In this document: in pieces, positions 34,525-44,120 of the stretch
Layout of the letters: every line of letters begins with the position of its first letter
Numbering within the stretch: the stretch's first letter is position 1
From: Myxococcales bacterium
GTDB lineage: Bacteria; Myxococcota_A; UBA9042; UBA3505
Reading direction: 5' to 3'
Length of the DNA: 64,000 nucleotides
NCBI GenBank assembly: GCA_002728755.1
Contig: PBVT01000047.1
Span: 124,001-188,000 of the forward strand
Notes under the pieces: generated by a model
Database searches by the model: none
The model's input: the letters and a program-made list of their open reading frames with translations, nothing else
What the model was told of the DNA's origin: nothing
Translations under genes and position numbers: made by a program

Positions 34525-34917
34525 ATGCGCCGTAAACAACCCTATAATCGTCCCGACCGGTTCGGACAACATGTGCAACGAGAGCTGGCCAATATCCTTC
34601 TAAAGGGACCACTCCGAGACCCGGATGCACGACCCGTAATCATAACCCACGTTGGGATGTCCAAGGACCTACGAGTCGCCAATATCAATGTACAGGTGCA
34701 TGCCGAAGGGGAAGAGAAGGTCAAGGCTGTAGAAGCACTACAGCGTGCGGCTGGATTCCTACGACGTAAACTCGCCCCACGGCTTTCCTCCCGAAGCATC
34801 CCTGAGCTCCGGTTTCATCTCGATGACACTCTGGATGAGGTCGATCGCTTGGCCCAACTTCTACAAAACCTCGAGACGAACGACCACGAAAGCACCCTGG
34901 AACCTGACGAGTCCTGA
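34525..34917 (+). CDS. rbfA: Ribosome-binding factor A
   Basis: 130 residues from ATG 34525, one base after the ylxP stop (TGATATG). KH-like fold: RPDRFGQHVQRELANILL, VIITHVGMSKDLRVANINVQVH, LQRAAGFLRRKLAPRLSSRSIPELRFHLDDTLDE, with the conserved A-A/G-F-L-R and P-L/E-F-H-D-x-S/T pattern. Binds the immature 30S subunit near helix 1 of 16S rRNA. An acidic tail of about 15 residues follows. Confidence 0.95.
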   Translation: MRRKQPYNRPDRFGQHVQRELANILLKGPLRDPDARPVIITHVGMSKDLRVANINVQVHAEGEEKVKAVEALQRAAGFLRRKLAPRLSSRSIPELRFHLDDTLDEVDRLAQLLQNLETNDHESTLEPDES

Positions 34918-34922
34918 CAGTC

Positions 34923-35855
34923 ATGCACGGATTTCTGATCTTGGATAAACCCAAAGGGTGGTCGAGCTCAAAAGCCTTGAGCCCCCTACGGCGCACTCTC
35001 GGTCGCTCGGTCCGAATCGGCCATGCAGGGACATTAGACCCCTTTGCGTCGGGCCTTCTCATCGTGATGCTGGGTGATGCAACCCGGTTGTCTCGCATCG
35101 CTATGTCTCTGGAGAAGCACTATATCGCTCGTATCCAATTCGGCCTGGGAACCGATACATTGGATTGCGAAGGCGAAGTAGTGGACCAGCAAGATCCCGG
35201 CCCCTACGAACCCATGCGATTGTTGGATGCGATATCTATGTTCCAAGGCAAAATCGAACAGATGCCGCCGGCATATTCCGCTCTGAAAGTCGGAGGACGA
35301 CGTGCCTATCGATTGGCTCGGGAAGGCAAAGAAGTCGTTTTGGAACCACGACAGGTCATGATTCATCATATGGCGGTCCAGTCCGTACGCTGGCCGTTCG
35401 TAGACATCTCCGTCACCTGTGGCTCGGGAACCTATATTCGTGCGCTGGCTAGAGATCTGGGGGCAGCCCTGGGCCTACCGGCTCACCTGACGGAGCTACG
35501 TAGGCTTCGGATCGGCCCCTTTGATACGGACAGCCCAAACGCTTTGCCATGCTTTGACGAGCTCACGAATGAGAATATTCAAAGCCGACTTGTACCTCCC
35601 GGCTTCATTGTGCGAGCGGCCAATCTACCGTCGGTACAATTATCGCCAGAACTCTCACTCGACTTTGTGTTTGGTAAGCCTGTCGAGGTGGATTGTGCAA
35701 CGACCGACGACACAACAGAGATTGCGGTCATCGGTTGTACGAACGCGTCTGAAGAACCGCTCTTCCTGGGACTGGCAAAGAACCCCGAGGACGGCTCATT
35801 TCGATCCACGACGGTCTTATCTTCAGCACGAATCCAGGTAGAAGATAACCGATAA
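34923..35855 (+). CDS. truB: tRNA pseudouridine(55) synthase TruB
   Basis: 310 residues. The family start MHGFLILDKPKGWSSSKAL and the catalytic motif GHAGTLDPFASGLLIV with nucleophile Asp 39 are intact; QMPPAYSALKVGGRRAYRLAR, YIRALARDLG and LTELRRLRIGPF complete the fold. The C-terminal part (about 235-300) is a short PUA-like domain. Forms pseudouridine 55 in the T-arm of tRNAs. Starts 5 bases after rbfA. Convergent with the last Bat gene, with only 13 bases between the stops. Confidence 0.96.
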   Translation: MHGFLILDKPKGWSSSKALSPLRRTLGRSVRIGHAGTLDPFASGLLIVMLGDATRLSRIAMSLEKHYIARIQFGLGTDTLDCEGEVVDQQDPGPYEPMRLLDAISMFQGKIEQMPPAYSALKVGGRRAYRLAREGKEVVLEPRQVMIHHMAVQSVRWPFVDISVTCGSGTYIRALARDLGAALGLPAHLTELRRLRIGPFDTDSPNALPCFDELTNENIQSRLVPPGFIVRAANLPSVQLSPELSLDFVFGKPVEVDCATTDDTTEIAVIGCTNASEEPLFLGLAKNPEDGSFRSTTVLSSARIQVEDNR

Positions 35856-35868
35856 GAGCCCAACGAAT

Positions 35869-36723
35869 CTATCGTACAAGCTCAATAAACGGATCGGGAA
35901 CAAAGCCCGGGGCGCGTCCATCCTTAAAGGTCACCCGTGTACCGCAACCTTGCACACGGCGAGCCCGGATAATTACGCCTTCTGCCAACCATCGACTCGT
36001 CTTTTTGGCCTCACAATTATCGCGGACCGGCGCATCGCGAACAACCACGACTCCAAGCTTATCTCCGTAGGAGTGGATCACTCGCTCCTGTCCTTTTGAT
36101 TGAGAAGCTCGACGAGCCTCACGCGCCGCAAAATCGGTCAATCCAGCAACTGCAGCGAGCACTAGACATACCCCCAGTAGACCATTGCGGAACACGAGGA
36201 GCTCTTGTTTCAAAACATGTCGCAAAAGAATAAGGCATATTCCCAGCCAAAACCCGAGGTAGGCCAGCCATCGCCATGTTTGTATCGACAGAAGGTCGTA
36301 CCATTGCTGTCGACGAGACTGACGAGGCGGGAGATCAAAAACATCGGGATCTCCCCGCTGCCGTGCTCGCTCCACCAGCTCTTCCACGAGATCCGTACGC
36401 AATTGCGACGCCCGTTCCACTAATTCCACTGGCACATCCACCTGCGCTTCAAGGCGCAACACCGTGGCAAGTGCCCACCCCAATTTATCGCTTCGAGCAT
36501 AGGCTACCGCCATATTCCAAAGACTGAGAGGGTTCGCCGTCTGATTTTTCAGGATGCGAATCGCTTTGTCATAATCCCCCTTAACGATATGCTCAAAAGC
36601 AACCGGGTGAGCCGTATAGGTGGGCTGCTCAACAGCGTGTGCCGAGAGAGACGTGTAGAACAAAAGGGCCAATGCCATCCATCGGCCAATGGGCCGGGCC
36701 ATTGCTTGGAGACACAAGCTCAT
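35869..36723 (-). CDS. BatE-like protein with TPR-type and SH3-like parts
   Basis: 284 residues, last gene of the Bat cluster. Signal peptide (to about residue 31, SLSAHA), a TPR-like helical region (about 40-115: AFEHIVKGDYDKAIRILKNQTANPLSLWNMAVAYARSDKLGWALA), two membrane helices (about 148-168 and 180-196: YLGFWLGICLILL; GLLGVCLVLAAVAGLTDFA), then a beta-rich, SH3-like end (KLGVVVVRDAPVRDNCEAKKTSRWLAEGVIIRA). This TPR-TM-SH3 order is that of BatE. Starts in an ATGA overlap with batD. Probably takes part in the membrane complex of Bat proteins, whose biochemical role is still debated. Confidence 0.78.
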   Translation of the reverse strand: MSLCLQAMARPIGRWMALALLFYTSLSAHAVEQPTYTAHPVAFEHIVKGDYDKAIRILKNQTANPLSLWNMAVAYARSDKLGWALATVLRLEAQVDVPVELVERASQLRTDLVEELVERARQRGDPDVFDLPPRQSRRQQWYDLLSIQTWRWLAYLGFWLGICLILLRHVLKQELLVFRNGLLGVCLVLAAVAGLTDFAAREARRASQSKGQERVIHSYGDKLGVVVVRDAPVRDNCEAKKTSRWLAEGVIIRARRVQGCGTRVTFKDGRAPGFVPDPFIELVR

Positions 36724-38459
36724 ACCTGCCTCCGGAGCCGCTCTACGACATCTAGTGTTCTATCCCGTATGGATTCTGTCCCATCTGCGTTACCAAAGCG
36801 TATCGCTTCGAACGCTTCCAAAAGCTCCAGAATCTCTATAACCAGCTCCTCTTCCACCGACCTTTCAAGAAGACTACGGCGTAAACGATCCCTGGTTAAT
36901 CCCTGCGAATCCACTGCAAGCACTGCAACTAGCGCATTACGCAGGCCGGATGCCATCCGCTTGGAGGCAAGATCGGTATCATCCATCGGTGCGGAACGGA
37001 TCGTGCGTTTCGCACGAGACAACATACCGCGCACTGCCCGCTTCGGATCAGCCTTACGTCGCAATATTAACAATCGCAGACCTTCCAGAAGGAAAAGAAC
37101 GACCACTGGGATCCCATATGCCAACCAGGGAGCTGGTGGGTCGGGAAGTGGTGACTCGTCCCCTCGAAGCCCCGCAAGAGGTTCCGGGGTAAGGCGGCGC
37201 CTTTTTGGTTTTACCGTAACTGTAGCCGGTTGTGCCTTGTCGGATTCCGAGGGAAGTACACGTAATTGCCATGGTCCAATCGTCGTGAGTCGATAGATTT
37301 CAACGGTCGGATCATAATATGCGATCCGAACAGCCTCTATTCGATGTGTACCCACTTCTTCTGGGTAGATGATGTACTGATACCGGCAAGCCCCCTTTGT
37401 GCCAGACGCAATAATCTCCAGTTCATCACAGTCATCACCTGGAACCGCTTCGATTCGCAGCCCGTCCGGTACACGAATTAAAGGTCGCGAGATCGCATCT
37501 GCGTTGCCCTCGGCCGCAACAGCTACATTGATGATAACAGGGTCACCCACACGACTATGGGTACGGTTCAGCCGACCTGTAAGGCGGAATGTTCCCACCT
37601 GACCTGAAACATAGTCATGAGGTTTCGACGCCTTTGGCGGTGCTATAACATTCAGCCGTATCGGCTGCGCCGTAACGGTCTTACTGCGGTTTTGAAATCC
37701 CCTGCCTATCGATAGTCGTGCCTTGGTCTGCCCTATCGAAAACTGACCTACAGATACCGGTGTGAGCATCCAACGCTCCAAAGGGACCGCCTGGTAGGCA
37801 GTACGACCTATGACGACTCGCTTCTGTAAACGTTTCCGTTGGTTTTGATCCGCTAAAAGATCTCTACGAAGAAAACCCGACATCTTGCCCGGCTTCACAT
37901 CCTGTAGGTTTCGTACATTGAAGCCTTCTCGTATGAACAGATCGACCCGTAACTGCGTGGGTTCCCCAAGAACCACGGTTTCCTTCGGAACCGTCGCCAT
38001 TAGAAAAACAGCTTCCCCCTCATGGGATTCAAGATTGATCTCCTCGGGGGATACAGGGTCTAAGGTCGGACTCTCTACGACGGTGACCTCAAGTGTTTGC
38101 GATTGGGCAACGACTCGACCCTTGGACAAGCCCTTCGCCGGGTGAATCGTGTAAATACCGGGCACTGTGGCGATCGCTATAAAGTTCACATTAAAATGCG
38201 ATTCCCGGCGCCCATTGATGATGGTTATCGACGTCGATTGACCACCCGCACGGAATTCCAATCCAGGAGAAAATGGTGCATCAACCTCGTCAATGGCCCC
38301 TTTCGCCTGTACCCGCACCTCGACCTCATCTCCAACATAGACCTTCTTAGAGGACAGCTCGATCGTTACCGAAGCCGCCTGAGCAAGCGAAGAAAAGGCG
38401 AAAAGGAATACGAACCCAAAGAAAAGGCGAATCCCCAGATATGTCCGATGGTTTACCAC
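36720..38459 (-). CDS. batD: BatD-like membrane-anchored protein
   Basis: 579 residues. Signal peptide (ending AQAA, about residue 29), then BatD-type beta domains (VTIELSSKKVYVGDEVEVRVQAKGAIDE; VVLGEPTQLRVDLFIREGFNVRNLQ; FRLTGRLNRTHSRVGDPVIINVAVAAEGNADAI), a membrane helix (about 450-467: APWLAYGIPVVVLFLLEGL), and a cytoplasmic helical tail of about 110 residues. This is the 'oxygen tolerance' BatD family. GTG start overlapping the preceding batB-batC stop by seven bases; it overlaps batE by four. Confidence 0.85.
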   Translation of the reverse strand: MVNHRTYLGIRLFFGFVFLFAFSSLAQAASVTIELSSKKVYVGDEVEVRVQAKGAIDEVDAPFSPGLEFRAGGQSTSITIINGRRESHFNVNFIAIATVPGIYTIHPAKGLSKGRVVAQSQTLEVTVVESPTLDPVSPEEINLESHEGEAVFLMATVPKETVVLGEPTQLRVDLFIREGFNVRNLQDVKPGKMSGFLRRDLLADQNQRKRLQKRVVIGRTAYQAVPLERWMLTPVSVGQFSIGQTKARLSIGRGFQNRSKTVTAQPIRLNVIAPPKASKPHDYVSGQVGTFRLTGRLNRTHSRVGDPVIINVAVAAEGNADAISRPLIRVPDGLRIEAVPGDDCDELEIIASGTKGACRYQYIIYPEEVGTHRIEAVRIAYYDPTVEIYRLTTIGPWQLRVLPSESDKAQPATVTVKPKRRRLTPEPLAGLRGDESPLPDPPAPWLAYGIPVVVLFLLEGLRLLILRRKADPKRAVRGMLSRAKRTIRSAPMDDTDLASKRMASGLRNALVAVLAVDSQGLTRDRLRRSLLERSVEEELVIEILELLEAFEAIRFGNADGTESIRDRTLDVVERLRRQV

Positions 38460-41400
38460 GCCTGTTGAGGATCCTGTAGGAGTTGCATCATTTGTCGCTT
38501 CGCTCGCTCTGCTTCTAGGTTCTTCGGATTCTTATCCATATTCTGAAGAAGTTGTTCAAGGGGAGCTTTCTGATCAGGTTGGGGCGAGCTCTGAGAATCG
38601 GAATCCTGGTTGTTCTCGGACTGATCCTGTTGTGACTCATCTGCATCTGGATCCTGCGAGGAATCTCCCGGACTCTGCACCCCATGCCAGACCACGTATA
38701 CGACATCGGTTTCTGGTCCCTGACCACGAAGAATAACGCGTGCGGCCTCTTTCTTTTTCTCCACCTGTATCGAATAGCCATTGGGCATGGGTGTCGTCTT
38801 CGCGTTGGGTTTATTTACATCATCACCACTATAGCCAAGAACCACCAATGTATTGCGGGGCGCAGACATCAACACTTCCACTGCAGTGTCTTTTTCCTCA
38901 TCGGGCTGCACCTGATACCAGTCTGGATCAATACCACAAACACGACCCAGCAACTCTGCACGGGCGTCGGGCTGTAATGCAGTGGCCTCATCGGGTCGAT
39001 TATTTGCCTGCTGTTCGCCGCCCGCCGACTCATCCAGATTATCTCGCGGACAATCCTTAAGCTTTTTCACGGTAATCCAGTAGGGAATTTCGATTCCATT
39101 TTGAGCCATGGGAGGTTGCACCCGAATAAGATGGGGGCCTCCGACCATGGCCTGGCCCACGGCAAGGGTTCGACCGTTTCGCGAAGTTCCTTTGGCAAGT
39201 ACCGACCCACGACTATCGCCGACTCTGACCACCAGATCGGCCTGCTGTGGTTGGCCCGGTACACGAGCGGCTTGCTCTGGTGGCTTCTGACCCGGGTTGG
39301 CCCCCTGGCCTTGCTGGGGAGGATCCAGGGTGTCCACCAGGACCACCAATCGCTCTCCGACCTCGAGTTCGGTTAAGTAGAGATCGGTATCTCCCGGACA
39401 GATACGAGCCAGATAGTCTGCGGTCTCATCCACCTGTTGCATACCGCCTCCCCTGCCACCGCGGTGCGGATCCAATTCAGCGCAGGGCGGTAAAGCCAGA
39501 AGGTCCAATCCATATTTATTCGGTGCCGCAAGCTCGCGGTCATGTTGGATGACAAAGGTAATGCTTTTATCCTCCACAAGAGTCTTTTGAACGCTGTTGC
39601 CCTCGACCGCCACATCCAACCCTTGCACCGTAAGCGTAGAGGGATCTCCACGCTCACCAGGACGTAATTGGGCAGAAAGCCTGGTGCCTTTTTTCGCATC
39701 AAATACGAAATAATCGGTGTCGTCTGTACATAACCAACGATCCTTAATGGTTGCTTTATACGATTCGTCGACCTCGAGTTTTTGCGGAGAACCCTTCGGA
39801 GCCTCATCGGGTTCGACGTCCCCATCTCGGCGAGAACACGGTGGATCGGTTCGATACAATACAGCTTCCAAATCCTGACGTACCAGCGCGGGCTCGTAGT
39901 TGGCTTCCAGAGCTTTCTCCAGATAATTCCTCGCTTCCAACCACGCCTGTTTTGCATCTGCGGCCGGATCCTCCGTACTCCCCTCCTGCTGGGGTTCCTG
40001 GGCCGCAATCTCAGCCGCAATCGCTTGTCGAATATATACATATGCGATGGCCCGTAAGACCTGTCCACGTTCCGCATCCGGAACCGAGGCGAGAGCTGTA
40101 TTCAATGCCTGAATCGCTTTCTTGAACTGATCATTCTGGCCTCGAATGATGCCCTCATTGAGGTTTAACGAGGCGCTCTGTGGCAACTGCTTTAGAGCTC
40201 TCTCTATATGCTTCAATGCCGATTCTGAATCCCCCTGATCCAGTGCCGAGAGGGCTCGTTCCACAGTCCCATGACGTGTTTGAAAATGCTCTGAATCAAA
40301 AGAACAGCCAAGACAAGACAGAACGACGATTCCAGCAAGCACGGTTTTCCCTGTTCGACGCCGGCGCCAACGCGCATCGGAGAGGAAAAGCTCGAGCAGC
40401 AGAAGAACGACTGCAAGTCCAAGTGGAATGTCGAAATGGTCTTCCCGCATCTTACGAACCTGCTCGTCGTATTCCTTCTTTTGCAAGCGGTCCATCTCCA
40501 CAAACAGTTCCTCGGTCACCTGCCCTGAGGATAGTGAGAAGTATCGACCACCGGTACGATCCGCGATGGTTCGTAAAACGGTATCTCCAAGTCTGGAGAA
40601 TACCGGACGACCTTCTCCATCCTTTTCTACCGATTTCTGTATACCCCGATCATTGAGAATCGGTACGGGTTTCCCTGTGATCGATCCAACTCCGACGGCA
40701 AAGACCTTGATTCCATCTCCCTCAAGCTGGTCCAGAACAGGCTTCAACTGTTCCAGAGTCTCTTCCTCACAGGCTCGATCCGTACTTCCATCGGTCGGCA
40801 CAGTACAGGCCCCATCGGTAAATAGAACAATGGCTTTATGCTCGGAACCACTCGCACCCTTATGTTGTATCCTCTTCTTTTTCTCACCATCTTCCGTAAC
40901 GACCGGACCCAGCCCCAGCGCCGTACGGCTGGTCTGTAGTGCCATGGCAATATTTGTCCCTGGAATCGCAAGAGATAATGGATCGAGTTCCGCCAGATAT
41001 TGCTGAAGAACTCCATAGTCAGACGTCAATGGAGACTGAATGAACGGTATTCCAGCGAAGGGGACTAAGGTCACTCGACCACCAGGAAGCCGAGACAAAA
41101 GCGTAGAGACCTGTGCCGTTACCGCCTGCAATCGGTTCGGTAAAATGTCTTCCACCAACATCGAACGTGACACATCGAGAGTCACAGCCACGTCGATACC
41201 AACATGTTGCAATCGGCGCGTCTTATAGCCCCAGCGAGGCCGAGTAGTGGCAATCACAACCAGCGCGAGGGCTACAAGCCAAAGAACCCTTCGAAGCCAT
41301 CGGCGCCATCCAGGTCGTTGCCCATGAATACGACGGATGAGCTCTTCATCTCCGACCATACGCATAAGGCGGCGTGCCCGGAGCGCTTCCCAGATAAACA

Positions 41401-41482
41401 TCAAAGCAACGATCGGCACCAGCCCCAGAAGCCAAATGAACTCCGGATGGTCGAGGAATTTCATCCACTCCGACGGCATCAT
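38453..41482 (-). CDS. BatB-BatC fusion: VWA protein fused to TPR region and PPC-like domains
   Basis: 1009 residues, about three times a normal BatB. Two N-terminal helices (about 13-31, 66-79); VWA domain about 92-330 with MIDAS DVSRSM (residues 103-108) and FTDGACT; a third helix at 351-369 closes the BatB part. Next comes a basic stretch and a lipoprotein-signal-like segment ending LSCLGC (Cys 393), then TPR-like helices (about 405-540), as in BatC. The remaining 460 residues hold three PPC-like beta units with a C-x2-D-x-D motif (CTDDTDYF, CPGDTDLY, CGIDPDWY) and a Gln/Asp/Ser-rich tail. The ATG overlaps the batA stop. Likely a periplasm-facing scaffold of the Bat complex. Confidence 0.87.
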   Translation of the reverse strand: MMPSEWMKFLDHPEFIWLLGLVPIVALMFIWEALRARRLMRMVGDEELIRRIHGQRPGWRRWLRRVLWLVALALVVIATTRPRWGYKTRRLQHVGIDVAVTLDVSRSMLVEDILPNRLQAVTAQVSTLLSRLPGGRVTLVPFAGIPFIQSPLTSDYGVLQQYLAELDPLSLAIPGTNIAMALQTSRTALGLGPVVTEDGEKKKRIQHKGASGSEHKAIVLFTDGACTVPTDGSTDRACEEETLEQLKPVLDQLEGDGIKVFAVGVGSITGKPVPILNDRGIQKSVEKDGEGRPVFSRLGDTVLRTIADRTGGRYFSLSSGQVTEELFVEMDRLQKKEYDEQVRKMREDHFDIPLGLAVVLLLLELFLSDARWRRRRTGKTVLAGIVVLSCLGCSFDSEHFQTRHGTVERALSALDQGDSESALKHIERALKQLPQSASLNLNEGIIRGQNDQFKKAIQALNTALASVPDAERGQVLRAIAYVYIRQAIAAEIAAQEPQQEGSTEDPAADAKQAWLEARNYLEKALEANYEPALVRQDLEAVLYRTDPPCSRRDGDVEPDEAPKGSPQKLEVDESYKATIKDRWLCTDDTDYFVFDAKKGTRLSAQLRPGERGDPSTLTVQGLDVAVEGNSVQKTLVEDKSITFVIQHDRELAAPNKYGLDLLALPPCAELDPHRGGRGGGMQQVDETADYLARICPGDTDLYLTELEVGERLVVLVDTLDPPQQGQGANPGQKPPEQAARVPGQPQQADLVVRVGDSRGSVLAKGTSRNGRTLAVGQAMVGGPHLIRVQPPMAQNGIEIPYWITVKKLKDCPRDNLDESAGGEQQANNRPDEATALQPDARAELLGRVCGIDPDWYQVQPDEEKDTAVEVLMSAPRNTLVVLGYSGDDVNKPNAKTTPMPNGYSIQVEKKKEAARVILRGQGPETDVVYVVWHGVQSPGDSSQDPDADESQQDQSENNQDSDSQSSPQPDQKAPLEQLLQNMDKNPKNLEAERAKRQMMQLLQDPQQAW

Positions 41483-42594
41483 GGAAACCTCCGAAGAACC
41501 AGGGCCGCTAACAAGCCCTCGGACAAAAGAAAGAGTAGACCGAGGAACAGTGGATACAGAAACATCTCACGCCCCTGCACCGGACGCGAATGCTGAAATA
41601 TTGTCTTTTCCAGATTCCTGAAGGCTGCCTTGAAGGTTTTCTCGTCTGGCGTCTCCCAGAACTTCCCATTGGTGTTGGATGCAATCTCCTCGAGAAGAGC
41701 CTTATCCGTCGGAATGGGTTGATCCGGCTTGGCATAGCGTAGGTTCCCAAACATATCGTAGGTTGGCACCCACGTGAGCGAAGGATCGCCGATAAGAATC
41801 GTAAAGACGTTGATCTCACCTCGGTCGCCCGCCAGATTATGCTCCCTGAGTTTTTCGATCATGGTCTGCGGTTCAATCTGTCCGCCCTGGTTCTTACCGT
41901 CCGTGATCAGCACCAAAACCCGACCTCGCGCACGATTGCGCTGACTCGTCGCACTCAGTCTCCGGTACGCCCTGGCAAGAGTGTCACCGATGGCCGTTCC
42001 CCGACCCGAAATCGTACATCCATTCCCACAGCCGGCCTCGTGATCTCCCAGTCCGTCATCAAGAATAAGCCCCTCGAGATTCGTCATCACCGCGTCGTAA
42101 TCCAGAGTCAGCGGAAACTTCAAAAACGCCTGTTCCCCGAAGACAATCAGACCAATCCGGTCTTCATCTCGCTCCTTTACGAATTTCTTCAAAACCTGCC
42201 GAGCCATTTCAAATCGATTCGGGGGTTCCTTTCCTGTACGGATATATCGGTCAAGATCTGCACGTGGGATATCGACAGCCCGCATCGAACCACTCATGTC
42301 CAACGCAAACATAATGTCGACGCCTTCCCCCGAGATCGAGTCCATATCCGGCAACTGTGGGCGGGCCAATGCGATGATAAAGAACGACAGAGCAAGGGAA
42401 CGAAACAATCGGGGCATCTGGGTAAGTACACGATAGCGCACGAAAGATCGGGCAACGGAACGGGCCAAATCAAATCGCGCCGTTCGAAACGCCCAGCTAC
42501 GCCTCTTCATCCATCCGCCAAGGCCGAGATGGATCGCCCATATAAGCACCAGCAGAAGCAGCAGAAAGGGTCTATCGAAGTGAATCGTCGGCAT
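41479..42594 (-). CDS. batA: BatA-like VWA membrane protein
   Basis: 371 residues. An N-terminal helix (about 9-27), a second helix near 62-80, VWA domain about 90-320 with MIDAS DMSGSM and the Thr/Asp elements (GRGTAIGDTLARAY; LVLITDGKNQGG), then a last helix (LYPLFLGLLFLLSEGLLAALVL). This is the standard BatA topology: the metal-binding domain sits between membrane helices. It lies between the DUF4381/RDD gene (8-base gap) and batB-batC (ATGATG overlap). An insert with two Cys (EAGCGNGCTIS) near residue 190 is unusual. Confidence 0.9.
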   Translation of the reverse strand: MPTIHFDRPFLLLLLVLIWAIHLGLGGWMKRRSWAFRTARFDLARSVARSFVRYRVLTQMPRLFRSLALSFFIIALARPQLPDMDSISGEGVDIMFALDMSGSMRAVDIPRADLDRYIRTGKEPPNRFEMARQVLKKFVKERDEDRIGLIVFGEQAFLKFPLTLDYDAVMTNLEGLILDDGLGDHEAGCGNGCTISGRGTAIGDTLARAYRRLSATSQRNRARGRVLVLITDGKNQGGQIEPQTMIEKLREHNLAGDRGEINVFTILIGDPSLTWVPTYDMFGNLRYAKPDQPIPTDKALLEEIASNTNGKFWETPDEKTFKAAFRNLEKTIFQHSRPVQGREMFLYPLFLGLLFLLSEGLLAALVLRRFP

Positions 42595-42602
42595 CGGGGT
42601 TC

Positions 42603-44120
42603 CTAAAACAGCTTCGTAAGTGCCCAGACGAAAGGCACCAGGAAGAATACGGCGTCAAAAGCAAGAAGCACCCAGACCAACGGCTGCTCCACGACTTCAC
42701 CACCAGACCGACCACGTACGACACGACATCGTGCCATTAAATCACCTGCTCGACGTTGCCCCTTATCCGTAGCGGCCAGAAAGGCTTCTCCCAGAAGGGT
42801 GATGATGGGAAGCAGTGTTACGTTTCTCGCGATCCGGGAGCCTGCGCCCGCAACGGACCGTAGAGTAGACCTCTGTACACCCGCCCCGATCGTGCCATGT
42901 ATAATCTCCAAGCCTGCTGCTTTCTTACCAGGAGAACGTCGCAGAACATCTCGTAAAAGCATCCAGAGGCCGAATAGACCCAATCCAAGGGAAAGCAACA
43001 GAACATTGGCCTTCATAGCGGCTAATAAGAATAGAGGTGTCGCCACGAGGCACCCCACGCTCAAGTCTACTGCGAGCGCGAAGGCCCGCTCTACCTGGGT
43101 CGGTATCATTGCACGCGCCTGTAGTTCCTGGGCCGCTTGTTCTTCCGGAGAAATACGCGTCTTATCGACAAGCTCGCCGACCTCAGAATGCATATGCCGA
43201 ATCTCATCCGCCATCGTTGTATGGGCGGCGAATTTAATGAGATCCATTCCGTACAACATCTGCCGAAGCACCAGAACACTCAAACCACGCTTGGGAGACT
43301 CTTCGGCCCATTCCAGAATCTCGGTGCTGGTCGCCTCTACAGACTCCACATCATAGCGAGAGCCGAGATAGACACGTAGGATTTCAGACAGACGTGTAAC
43401 GTATTCTTCGTTCTGAACACTCTCTTTATCCGCCCGAGCCTTTAGATTTTCCAGTTCTCGAAGGGCGACTTCACTTGCCGGAATCGGAGGCCGTTCACCT
43501 ACAGCCACCATTCGGCGCAATACGAGCCAGAGAAGCAAGAATAGAACAACAGCCGCGAGTCCTACTCCAACGGCGATCACAAGAAATACACGCGTGTCAT
43601 CCCTTGTCACGATGGAGCGACCTTTCGGCCCTGGCTTGCCCAACTCTGGAACACCATCGCCCGTATACGCGCCATCCACACGAACCCTGCCCAGTTCGAC
43701 CATACGTGTTCCAGTCAACGTTTCCTCACCGGTTTCGGGTCGCATTACCCAGGAAAGCTCTACACTCGGAAGGACCGTCACATCGAACCGGATTGGTGTC
43801 ACCACGTAAGTGAAAACACGTTCGATTTCGCCATTTGGCTTAGTCTCCTGCTGCTCGAAGACCTCCTTCTGAATGAAATTCTCGAGCGGAAGCCGAATCG
43901 GAAAGAATGTGCTGATATTGGCCGCGTGCCGGATCGTGACCTTCAGCTCATGATCTTTACCAAGAACCCAGACCGGTTCTTTTGGAGACACATCCACAAC
44001 AATCGGGACATCCGCAACTTGTGGAGTCTCTGCACTCTCTTTGGCGTCGGACGCCAGGGCTGGAGCTACCAGACAGAAGACGAGCAAAAGCCATCCCAAC
44101 AAAATCGACCGACCCATCAT
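42603..44120 (-). CDS. DUF4381-like protein fused to an RDD membrane domain
   Basis: 505 residues. Signal peptide (MMGRSILLGWLLLVFCLVAPALA), a beta domain (about 35-155), a membrane helix (about 178-205: VFLVIAVGVGLAAVVLFLLLWLVL) and a cytoplasmic helical part with YVTRLSEILRVYLGSRYDVESVEATSTEILE, which is the DUF4381 signature found between DUF58 and batA genes. Unusually, it continues into an RDD-type domain (about 350-500) with VERAFALAVDLSVGCLVATPL and KAAGLEIIHG plus three helices. RDD domains are thought to act in transport or sodium homeostasis. Its start shares one base with the DUF58 stop (TAATG). Confidence 0.75.
   Translation of the reverse strand: MMGRSILLGWLLLVFCLVAPALASDAKESAETPQVADVPIVVDVSPKEPVWVLGKDHELKVTIRHAANISTFFPIRLPLENFIQKEVFEQQETKPNGEIERVFTYVVTPIRFDVTVLPSVELSWVMRPETGEETLTGTRMVELGRVRVDGAYTGDGVPELGKPGPKGRSIVTRDDTRVFLVIAVGVGLAAVVLFLLLWLVLRRMVAVGERPPIPASEVALRELENLKARADKESVQNEEYVTRLSEILRVYLGSRYDVESVEATSTEILEWAEESPKRGLSVLVLRQMLYGMDLIKFAAHTTMADEIRHMHSEVGELVDKTRISPEEQAAQELQARAMIPTQVERAFALAVDLSVGCLVATPLFLLAAMKANVLLLSLGLGLFGLWMLLRDVLRRSPGKKAAGLEIIHGTIGAGVQRSTLRSVAGAGSRIARNVTLLPIITLLGEAFLAATDKGQRRAGDLMARCRVVRGRSGGEVVEQPLVWVLLAFDAVFFLVPFVWALTKLF

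Noticed and set aside
36589-37296. 235-codon plus-strand frame opposite batD and batE
   Set aside because: Crosses the boundary of two real overlapping genes and reads as Ser/Arg-rich random sequence.
41839-42606. 255-codon frame antisense to batA
   Set aside because: Low-complexity, Arg/His-rich translation without motifs; a shadow of batA.
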